Shown piece after piece: positions 58,445 to 64,000 of a stretch of 64,000 bases of DNA (the first letter of the stretch is position 1; each line of letters starts with the position of its first letter). A program made the translations under genes and the position numbers. The notes under the pieces were generated by a model. That model saw only the letters and a list, made by a program, of their open reading frames with translations. It was not told the DNA's origin and searched no databases. The stretch comes from Citreimonas salinaria (GTDB taxonomy: Bacteria; Pseudomonadota; Alphaproteobacteria; Rhodobacterales; Rhodobacteraceae), in NCBI RefSeq assembly GCF_900107235.1, contig NZ_FNPF01000004.1:62001-126000 (forward strand). Reading direction: 5' to 3'.

Positions 58445-58755
58445 CAGAACGTGAACTCCCGGTACTCGGTGATCATCTCGCGCACGCCGAAAGGCGCCTC
58501 ACGGGATGCCTCCCCCGCTGTCTCGCGGTTCTCGTACCACCACGCGGCAAGCTGGCTGACCGCCTCGACCAGGAGCGGCGGGATCGGGTCCTGGTCTACG
58601 CCGCCGAACGTCTCCTCGATCTTGAAGCCGAGAAGCCGCTCGACGTGGTTCTGCGCCGCGTGGATCTTCCGATCCAGAAGCGCGTCGTCCACCGACCCGA
58701 TGTCGTCGGTGAACGAAAGCTGCTCCTTGATCTCCTGGAGGGTGACGATCGCCAT
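58444..58755 (-). CDS. Head-tail connector protein (gp6-like)
   Basis: 103-residue helical protein: MAIVTLQEIKEQLSFTDDIG, ALLDRKIHAAQNHVERLLGF and LLVEAVSQLAAWWYENRETA. Gp6-like (DUF6-type) connectors close the portal. GAGG lies upstream of the ATG. It is preceded by the tail-tube-like gene. Confidence 0.85.
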   Translation of the reverse strand: MAIVTLQEIKEQLSFTDDIGSVDDALLDRKIHAAQNHVERLLGFKIEETFGGVDQDPIPPLLVEAVSQLAAWWYENRETAGEASREAPFGVREMITEYREFTF

Positions 58756-58764
58756 GGATCAGCC

Positions 58765-59250
58765 TCAGACGGCCGGCTCGGCCGCGGCCACGCGCACGAT
58801 GTTGCTGTTCACCCAGAGCGAGATATTCAGCTTCATCACGTTGTTGGCGGTGTCGAGTTGCTCGGTCACCGCGCCGACCTGGGCGACGAAGTACCGCTCG
58901 GACGGCGTGCCGCCGGTGGGCGCATCGTCGAAGGTGATCTTGAACGCGTATTCCTTGTCGGTCTTCTCGGCCGCGATGGCGGCGAGTTGACCGGCGTCGG
59001 CGTAGTCCATGCCGCACACGATCTCCATCGTACCGGCGCTCCGAAGGCCCTTCATCCGGCGGGTGCGGGAATAGCCGAGGCTCTCGAACGGGACTTCCTG
59101 TGCTGTGTCGCCGAACGATCCGAGGCTCTCGACCTCCATGATCTCGGTCCAGGTGACGCCGGAGAAGTCCGCGACCGCGAAGTCGGCGGATTGTGCGGCC
59201 AGTTCCCCACCGATGTGGATCTTTGCGCCAGCCGTAGCGAATACGGGCAT
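58765..59250 (-). CDS. Phage tail tube (major tail) protein-like
   Basis: 161-residue protein: MPVFATAGAKIHIGGELAAQ, VTWTEIMEVESLGSFGDTA, AAEKTDKEYAFKITFDDAPT and the C-terminal LNISLWVNSNIVRVAAAEP. The two-strand layout and size fit tail tube proteins of the lambda V type. It is placed before the connector genes instead of after them. GAGGTAA precedes its ATG. Confidence 0.8.
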   Translation of the reverse strand: MPVFATAGAKIHIGGELAAQSADFAVADFSGVTWTEIMEVESLGSFGDTAQEVPFESLGYSRTRRMKGLRSAGTMEIVCGMDYADAGQLAAIAAEKTDKEYAFKITFDDAPTGGTPSERYFVAQVGAVTEQLDTANNVMKLNISLWVNSNIVRVAAAEPAV

Positions 59251-59255
59251 GCTAG

Positions 59256-59606
59256 TTACCTCGCGAGGTTGCGGCGCTCTTCACGTTGCTTGGCGCCGGA
59301 GTGACAGGGTTTGCAGAGGGATTGCAGATTGGTCGGATCAAGCCGCCGCTCGGGCGCCTTGGATCGTGGGATGATGTGGTCGACCTCGGCCGCCTGGGCA
59401 CCGCACCGGATGCACCACGGGTGATGCTTGAGGTGATCGAGGCGCAGGCGCCGCCAGTCGGCCCCCAGCCCGCGCGCGGATGCGCTGGGACGGGTCTTGT
59501 CGAACCGGGCCTTGCGAGCGGCGTCCCGTGCCATCTCACAAGCGCACCGCGTCCCTGCAGCGACACGATGGCCGCAGGCGCAGAGGCGTGGTGACTTGCC
59601 GGGCAC
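59256..59606 (-). CDS. HNH endonuclease
   Basis: 116-residue protein with a zinc-ribbon start (CACGHRVAAGTRCACE) and the HNH core: CIRCGAQAAEVDHIIPRSK (H-H) then NLQSLCKPCHSGAKQREERR (N, H and Cys-x-x-Cys). Small HNH proteins of this type assist terminase in HK97-like packaging. The start is a GTG at 59606 behind GAGGATG. It lies in the middle of the head genes. Confidence 0.9.
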   Translation of the reverse strand: MPGKSPRLCACGHRVAAGTRCACEMARDAARKARFDKTRPSASARGLGADWRRLRLDHLKHHPWCIRCGAQAAEVDHIIPRSKAPERRLDPTNLQSLCKPCHSGAKQREERRNLAR

Positions 59607-59616
59607 GGGATCATCC

Positions 59617-60003
59617 TCAGCTCACGGGCGCGTCAGCCGGGTTGCCCTTCACGATCACCGCGCCGGCAGCGATCGAGGTGCCGCCGTTCTTGGTGATGAC
59701 CGTGCGGACGTACCGCTTGTGGCCGATGTAACCGACCTTCACGACGCTGTCGGCGGCGAGGCTGGCGGGGAACGTGCCCACCAGGTGAGCCGCCGCCACG
59801 TCGGTGAAGTCGCCCGCCGTGGTCGTGTCGCTCTCCTGCAGCTTGGCAGTGAAGTCGCCGGCCGAGACGATGGCGCCGGTGTTGATCACCAGCGCAGCGC
59901 TGTTGAAGCCGAGAAGGTCGATCGCGGCGGAGGTGTTGGCGGCGCTCAGAACCTGCGGTGCGACCGCCTGAACCGGGCCGATATTGGATGCGATGTCACG
60001 CAT
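59617..60003 (-). CDS. Small phage structural protein
   Basis: 128-residue beta-rich protein: MRDIASNIGPVQAVAPQVLS, FNSAALVINTGAIVSAGDFT, KLQESDTTTAGDFTDVAAAH and ITKNGGTSIAAGAVIVKGNP. Its place after the capsid gene and small size suggest a head decoration or minor head protein. Not recognised by family. GAGGAGAATGACC precedes the ATG. Confidence 0.65.
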   Translation of the reverse strand: MRDIASNIGPVQAVAPQVLSAANTSAAIDLLGFNSAALVINTGAIVSAGDFTAKLQESDTTTAGDFTDVAAAHLVGTFPASLAADSVVKVGYIGHKRYVRTVITKNGGTSIAAGAVIVKGNPADAPVS

Positions 60004-60015
60004 GGGTCATTCTCC

Positions 60016-61185
60016 TCAGCTGGTCGACATCTTGAGTTTGCGGAAGCGTGCGGCCTGTAGGACGCGGCCACCGACGCGGCGGGTGGCGTGCATCCGGGTC
60101 ACGCCCTTGCGCGCCTGGGTGTACGGGTCGGACAGGATCGACATCGCGAGGCGATCCACGATCCGGTAGGCCGAGAAGTCGCCGAAGATGATCGGGAACG
60201 TGCCGGATGCCACGTCGGGCATGTCGACGATCTCGATCACCGGGCGGCCCAGGATCGTCTCGGGCTGGCCCGCTGCATAGCTGGGCTGCCAGAGGAACCG
60301 GCCGTCGGCATCCTTCAGCTTGCGGATCGTGGCGAGCGTGGTGCCGTTCAGGCCCCAGGTGCCCGCGTTCCGGTACATCGCCGGCAGCGCGTACATCAGG
60401 TCGATCAGCTTGTCGGGGTCGATCGCGCTGGTCGAGCCGTTGACCGTCGCGGCGATCTCGGCGTTCGTCATCAGGCCCTCGGGCTGTCCTGCGCCGGTGC
60501 CGTTGACGAAGGCGGTGCCTTCCTTCTTGCCGAAGTCTTCAGCCAGCGCGAGCCGCACCTCTGCCTCGGCCGCGCCGCCGCTATCGGACAGCAGCTCGTT
60601 CGAGATGTCGGTGAAGGTGGTCAGCTTGTGCGGGATCACTTCGAGCTGCCCGAAGCTGGGCGCGCTCTCTTCCGATTCCTCGGCCTCGCCTTCCCACTGC
60701 GCATTCGTGATGCCGGTGCGCTTGGGATATTTCACCGACGAGCTGGTGATGCCGCGCACGCTGGCCACGGACCGGATCGGGGAGACCTCGACCAGGTCGC
60801 GGACGAACTCCGTCGACATCTCGGCCGGCGCCAGATAGCCCGCCTGCGGATCGCTCGACACGGTCAGCGCCTTGATCTCGTCGGGCGGGGTCTGGTTGCC
60901 CAGGCGCAGATAGGTGCCGAACGCCTTGCGCTCGACCTGGGCCGACTCGTCGGCATCGCCGTCGCCGCCATCCTTCGCGCGGTTGGCCTTGGCTTCGATC
61001 TTGTCGAGGCGGTCTTCGAGCTTGGACGTGTCGGCCTTCTTCTCGATCTCTTCCAGCCGCTCGTTCACGGTCTTGGTCAGATCTCCGATGGCCTTGGTGA
61101 CGATGTCGTTGGGATCGTCCTCGCCGCCGTCCTTGAGGGTCAGGGCCGTGCTGCCGCGCAGCTCGGTCGTCTTCAGATGTCGCAT
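60016..61185 (-). CDS. HK97-type major capsid protein
   Basis: 389-residue capsid protein. The N-terminal delta domain is helical and charged (ERLEEIEKKADTSKLEDRLD) and is probably removed by the prohead protease; the HK97 core follows with SSSVKYPKRTGITNAQWEGE, FTDISNELLSDSGGAAEAEV, KKEGTAFVNGTGAGQPEGLM and the C-terminal ARKGVTRMHATRRVGGRVLQ. AGAGGTAA lies before the ATG. The cut site cannot be fixed by eye; near residue 105 (ALTVSSDP) is likely. Confidence 0.94.
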   Translation of the reverse strand: MRHLKTTELRGSTALTLKDGGEDDPNDIVTKAIGDLTKTVNERLEEIEKKADTSKLEDRLDKIEAKANRAKDGGDGDADESAQVERKAFGTYLRLGNQTPPDEIKALTVSSDPQAGYLAPAEMSTEFVRDLVEVSPIRSVASVRGITSSSVKYPKRTGITNAQWEGEAEESEESAPSFGQLEVIPHKLTTFTDISNELLSDSGGAAEAEVRLALAEDFGKKEGTAFVNGTGAGQPEGLMTNAEIAATVNGSTSAIDPDKLIDLMYALPAMYRNAGTWGLNGTTLATIRKLKDADGRFLWQPSYAAGQPETILGRPVIEIVDMPDVASGTFPIIFGDFSAYRIVDRLAMSILSDPYTQARKGVTRMHATRRVGGRVLQAARFRKLKMSTS

Positions 61186-61188
61186 GGG

Positions 61189-61692
61189 TTACCTCTTTGC
61201 GAGCTGCGCCGCGGCGCGTTGCAGTTGGGCGGCGAGGCTGAGCGCCTGTACCGCTGTCTTGGCCGACGTCACGCGGGCGCCGGGATGCATGGGAATGGTC
61301 ACGAGGCTGGCCTCGAGAAGTTCGAGCTGCGAGATCGAGCGACCACCGCGCGGCCGTTTCGCCGCCTTGATGGTACGGAAGCCGATCGAGATGCCGCGCA
61401 CGGCGCCGGAGCGGACCAGGGCGGCCACCTCTCGGGCGCGCGGGACGTCATCCACCAGCAGGCGGCCCTTGACGTGCAGGCCGTCGTCACGCTCGTCTGC
61501 GGTGTCCCACGTGCCGATCGGGTCGTTCTGGTCATGGCCGAAGAGCATGGGCAGCGGCATCGCCGTGCCGGTGAAGGCACCCTTGACGATCATGTCGCCG
61601 ATGCGGTCGGGCTCTGCATACTTCCACGCCAGCCCCTCGACGGTGCCGTCGTCGGACGCGTGGATCTTTGTTTCGAGAAAGACGCGGTCCAT
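61189..61692 (-). CDS. HK97-family prohead protease
   Basis: 167-residue serine protease (peptidase U35) that matures the prohead. Catalytic His in PMLFGHDQNDPIG and Ser in AVRGISIGFRTIK, plus VIEGLAW-like strand DGTVEGLAWKYAEPDRIGDM. Usual position before the capsid gene. Its start overlaps the stop of the upstream small protein by one base. Confidence 0.93.
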   Translation of the reverse strand: MDRVFLETKIHASDDGTVEGLAWKYAEPDRIGDMIVKGAFTGTAMPLPMLFGHDQNDPIGTWDTADERDDGLHVKGRLLVDDVPRAREVAALVRSGAVRGISIGFRTIKAAKRPRGGRSISQLELLEASLVTIPMHPGARVTSAKTAVQALSLAAQLQRAAAQLAKR

Positions 61693-62081
61693 CAGTCGGC
61701 CCTCCGGAAGGCTGCGCGGTCCGAGGCGAAGGCGTCGATCTGCGCCTGCACCCAGCTTGCGGCCTTCAGCAGGCGCACGGCGTTTGCGTGGGTGAACGAG
61801 ACCGGGTTGCCGTCTTCGCGGACTTCCCAGTCGAGGATGCAGCGCGCGAGGCTGTCGATCCGGGCCGCTTCGCGCTGCTCTGCCGTCACGCGGCCCTCGG
61901 CATCGGCCACCGCGGACAGGTCGTCGGCGAGCTGCAGGCGGGCCTTGTTCTGGGTCACGCTGTCAGGCCCGGCCAGCTTCACCCGGATGCCGGTCGCCTT
62001 GCCCGTCACAGGGTCGGCCAGATCGAACCAATGGCCGCGCTCCTGGTCGGCAGAGAAGGCGCGGATCTCGTCAAGCTGCAT
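61692..62081 (-). CDS. Small phage protein, possible tail-assembly chaperone
   Basis: 129-residue helical protein: MQLDEIRAFSADQERGHWFD, then DPVTGKATGIRVKLAGPDS and NAVRLLKAASWVQAQIDAFA. The C-terminal WVQAQID-x-F-A-x-DR-x-x-F resembles small tail-assembly chaperone-type proteins in related phages, but its place between portal and protease is unexpected. It overlaps the portal stop by 11 bases. Confidence 0.5.
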   Translation of the reverse strand: MQLDEIRAFSADQERGHWFDLADPVTGKATGIRVKLAGPDSVTQNKARLQLADDLSAVADAEGRVTAEQREAARIDSLARCILDWEVREDGNPVSFTHANAVRLLKAASWVQAQIDAFASDRAAFRRAD

Positions 62082-63261
62082 CGTCGGCCTCCCCGCCGCT
62101 GGTCGTGATGTTCGGGTTCAGGAACTGGTCGCCGCCGGTGCGGGGCGTCAGGCCCAGCCACGCGCGGGCTTCGTTCGGGTTGATGACCTGCGAGGCGATC
62201 AGGCTGTTGATCACCGTCGAGCGGGTCGAGAGGTCGGCCCGGGTCAGGTCGTCACGGTCGAAGCGGATCACGTACTCGGCCCGCTCCTCGTCGGTGAACA
62301 GCGCCCGGCGCAGGGCGCCCTCGGTCGCGCGCAGCCAAGGCTCCAGCGTGTAGGACAGGAACTCGCGGCCCATCTGCTCGGTGTTGCTCCAGGTCGCGCG
62401 GTCGTGGTCGTAGAGCATCGAAGGCGGCACGCGGAACACGCGGGCGATTTCGAGGATCTGGAACTTGCGGTTTTCGAGGAACTGCGCGTCGGTCGAGCTG
62501 AAGGTGAACGGCACGAAGTCGGCGTCGTCGAACAGGATTGCCGTCTGCCCGTTCGCATCGGTGCCTTCGTGGGTGGCCCGCCAGGCGGCGCGTGCGGCTT
62601 TCACCGCGGCCTCGCCCATGCCCTTCGGGAACTTGAGCGCACCAGACGGTCGGGCGCCGCGTCCGAAGAGCTGCGCCGCGTGCCTGTCCAGCGACAGGGC
62701 AACCCCGATGGCTTCGCGTGCGAGGCTCAGGGGTGCGCGTCCGAACGGGCTGCGAAGATGGATCATCGATGTCGACGGCACCGCCCGCGTGTCGATCTTG
62801 TAGCGCGGCTCGCCGGTCGTCTCGTCGAACTGCACGTCGATCACGCCGCGGCGGTAGCGGATCAGCTCGGCGATGCGGCCCGCACCCACGCGGTTGACGT
62901 AGACGGTGCCGCCCTTGTCGTCGCTCAGCGCGTCGATCACGAGGTCGCGGATCAGGCTGAAGCCGTCCGTCCAGTCGTTCGCCTGGTCGCGCAGGAGCGT
63001 GCGCACCGGGTGATCGGGAACGTCGATCTCGGTGCCGTCCTCGGTCACGCGCTTGACGTGGATGTCGAGCGTGGCCACCGCCTCAGAGATAACGCGGATC
63101 GCGGACCCGACAGCCGGGACGCGCAGGGCCGCGTCGGGCGTGACGGTGACGCCGCCGGTCGAGGTCGGGGTGATGCCGAAGATCGCATAGAGGTCGTCGC
63201 CGGGTTCGGCGAGCCCCTTCGTCTCGGTCGCGGGCTGGGCTTTGGGTTTGAACGGCCACAT
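62071..63261 (-). CDS. HK97-family portal protein
   Basis: 396-residue portal: DPWxx not visible, but ALRVPAVGSAIRVISEAVAT, IHLRSPFGRAPLSLAREAIG, GALKFPKGMGEAAVKAARAA, RVFRVPPSMLYDHDRATWSN and NTEQMGREFLSYTLEPWLRA are the conserved HK97 portal blocks. It opens the leftward late operon here. Start ATG 63261; upstream lies a 193-base gap with a short direct repeat. Confidence 0.93.
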   Translation of the reverse strand: MWPFKPKAQPATETKGLAEPGDDLYAIFGITPTSTGGVTVTPDAALRVPAVGSAIRVISEAVATLDIHVKRVTEDGTEIDVPDHPVRTLLRDQANDWTDGFSLIRDLVIDALSDDKGGTVYVNRVGAGRIAELIRYRRGVIDVQFDETTGEPRYKIDTRAVPSTSMIHLRSPFGRAPLSLAREAIGVALSLDRHAAQLFGRGARPSGALKFPKGMGEAAVKAARAAWRATHEGTDANGQTAILFDDADFVPFTFSSTDAQFLENRKFQILEIARVFRVPPSMLYDHDRATWSNTEQMGREFLSYTLEPWLRATEGALRRALFTDEERAEYVIRFDRDDLTRADLSTRSTVINSLIASQVINPNEARAWLGLTPRTGGDQFLNPNITTSGGEADDAA

Positions 63262-63310
63262 GCCGCCAAGTATCCAGCACGCGCGCCGCTACGGGTAGAT
63301 TGCAGACCGC

Positions 63311-63340
63311 AGGTAACCGTTGGAAATCGTAGGTAATCGT
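63311..63340. promoter_or_regulatory. Direct repeat upstream of the late operon
   Basis: AGGTAACCGT (63311-63320) and AGGTAATCGT (63331-63340) are nearly identical, 20 bases apart (two DNA turns), about 50 bases before the portal start. Such spacing suits binding of an activator of late genes. No clear -35/-10 pair stands out. The rest of the 193-base gap shows nothing else. Confidence 0.35.
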
Positions 63341-63454
63341 GAGGGCGGATTGCCTATTTCATGCAAATCTCGCGCCGTGTTCCCCGCGCCGGTCCCCAAG
63401 GGCGGCCCAAAGTTCAGGACCACCCCCGGGTCGGGTTATGCGACAGCGATCAGA

Positions 63455-63838
63455 TCAGAACAAGCTTTCCAGCGCCGCGACGACAAAGCGCTTTTCGGGA
63501 GCGGTGAGAACCTTGGTATCACGAGCAAATGCAGCCAGAACCCCCGCGACATCGCCAGAGATCTTGCCTACTTTCTCCGCTTTGAAGAGCTTAAGCTTAT
63601 CCTCACCGATACGGGTAATGTTGGTGAACGAGACGATGGACTCTGACGTCCGTGACTCTGGCAGGCCCGGTATTTCGCCATCTTCGAAAACGCAGTCGCC
63701 TCGATATCCAGTCTCAGAGTTTACGAACAGGAACGCAAGCCGTGGCCCGCCATGCTCGTCGTAGCCCACGCAAAGATGGTACTTTGGCTTCCCGACGGTG
63801 GAACTGTGGAAGCGGACGACATCGCCCACTTCAAACAT
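63455..63838 (-). CDS. Small protein, PemK/MazF-like toxin candidate
   Basis: 127-residue protein: MFEVGDVVRFHSSTVGKPKY, HLCVGYDEHGGPRLAFLFVN, then VSFTNITRIGEDKLKLF and AEKVGKISGDVAGVLAAFAR. A start with G-DVV-F and a beta-rich order recalls PemK/MazF-fold toxins, but the family cannot be settled by eye. It overlaps the end of an upstream gene cut by the right edge by eight bases, as in toxin-antitoxin pairs. It does not fit the late operon. Gene symbol left empty. Confidence 0.6.
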   Translation of the reverse strand: MFEVGDVVRFHSSTVGKPKYHLCVGYDEHGGPRLAFLFVNSETGYRGDCVFEDGEIPGLPESRTSESIVSFTNITRIGEDKLKLFKAEKVGKISGDVAGVLAAFARDTKVLTAPEKRFVVAALESLF

Positions 63839-64000
63839 AGGCAGACTGTTCCGCTAGAAGCTGTGCCCGGTCGAAGTTGGGCTCATCGAACAACAAGCCG
63901 AGCTTCATATCATAGGCGGCACGCCCACCATCTTCACGCCAAGCATCTACATACGCAGGATCTTCATGCGTAAGCCTTCGAACTTGCCCAAAACCCAACC
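63831..64000 (-). CDS. Partial gene before the toxin-like gene
   Basis: An open frame enters from the right edge and ends at 63831; the last part reads THEDPAYVDAWREDGGRAAY then DMKLGLLFDEPNFDRAQLLA. It is acidic and helical. Its stop lies inside the start of the next gene (8-base overlap). An antitoxin role is suggested only by this layout; more than half of the gene may lie outside. Confidence 0.55.
   Translation of the reverse strand, partial: LGFGQVRRLTHEDPAYVDAWREDGGRAAYDMKLGLLFDEPNFDRAQLLAEQSAYV

Larger units (their letters stand above)
48500..64000. mobile_element. Integrated phage-like element at tRNA-Arg, right end outside the window
   Basis: From the tRNA-Arg 3' end rightward all genes are phage-type or unknown: integrase, a MerR-like regulator, small unknown proteins, two Arc-like repressors, a lipoprotein, a late operon with head, neck and tail genes and terminase, and a toxin-like pair at the edge. 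Host-type genes do not resume. The left boundary is inferred from the tRNA. The right attachment site lies past 64,000. No replication, lysis or tail-tip gene is visible in the 15.5 kb shown. Confidence 0.85.

Noticed and set aside
52697-63261. A gene transfer agent cluster
   Set aside because: The gene order, the tRNA-linked integrase and the repressor module do not match the RcGTA-type cluster, which starts with terminase and lacks an integrase.
60088-63336. 1082-residue open frame opposite the capsid, protease and portal genes
   Set aside because: The opposite strand carries recognised head genes with coupled starts; this is a shadow frame.
48500-64000. A classical capsid-forming satellite (cf-PICI)
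   Set aside because: A tape measure and tail-tube-like gene are present, which those satellites lack. Kept only as a possible variant in the findings.

Overview
The window is high-GC chromosomal DNA from an alphaproteobacterium, most likely of the order Rhodobacterales (Roseobacter/Rhodobacter relatives). Several things point there: an F1-only atpHAGDC operon with no F0 genes beside it, an aa3-type oxidase subunit IV of 44 residues, a DUF1127 protein, a TTAA-N7-TTAA (CtrA-type) site, a PHB operon, and frequent GTG/TTG starts with tightly overlapping genes. I read gene families from the protein sequences by eye; no database search was run.

Positions 1-48,465 are ordinary housekeeping chromosome. 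In order they hold: etfA (partial)/etfB; an M23 peptidase with clpA; gloB divergent from a methyltransferase; atpHAGDC; an H-type lectin protein; prs; an HCCA isomerase/hydrolase pair; the pyrB - membrane protein - dihydroorotase-like - plsY operon; a uracil-DNA glycosylase with moaB; an RND efflux pair; a DsbD-like domain protein; yqgE; a Sua5-type tRNA threonylcarbamoylation enzyme; an acyl-CoA dehydrogenase with an MBL-fold hydrolase; ctaH-like and a lipoprotein; azlCD; a MobA-like fragment; a membrane protein with greA; ETF-ubiquinone oxidoreductase; a TPR protein with ispE; a polyprenyl synthase; a DUF2007 protein with a TrmN6-like methyltransferase; a DUF465 protein; an mhqO/mhqD-like pair; phaA and phaB; an EAL phosphodiesterase; rpsD; a DUF1127 protein; and a LacI-family regulator. 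ETF, ETF-QO and the acyl-CoA dehydrogenase form one electron path from acyl-CoA oxidation to ubiquinone.

At 48,466-48,542 lies tRNA-Arg(CCT). A tyrosine integrase begins directly behind its 3' end, and from there to the right edge (64,000) the DNA is an integrated phage-like element whose far end is not in the window. It has an integrase and regulatory module (48.5-52.0 kb), with two divergent Arc-type ribbon-helix-helix proteins flanking repeated GTCACCGTGAC operators. Next comes a lone lipoprotein gene on the other strand, then a long leftward late operon (63,261 to 52,697): portal, small protein, prohead protease, major capsid, small protein, HNH, tail-tube-like, connector, gp10, DUF3168, head closure, small and large terminase, tape measure, small protein. 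The terminase genes sit after the neck genes instead of first. No tail-tip, fibre, lysis or replication gene is visible. A toxin-antitoxin-like gene pair is cut by the right edge.

The observations most worth a second look are the unusual architecture of this element, its Arc operator array and lipoprotein cargo, the dihydroorotase-like protein that has lost metal-binding and catalytic residues inside the pyrB operon, the uracil-DNA glycosylase that lacks most iron-sulfur ligands, the CtrA-type site at the EAL gene, the palindrome at mhqO, and a 26-bp tandem repeat behind yqgE.
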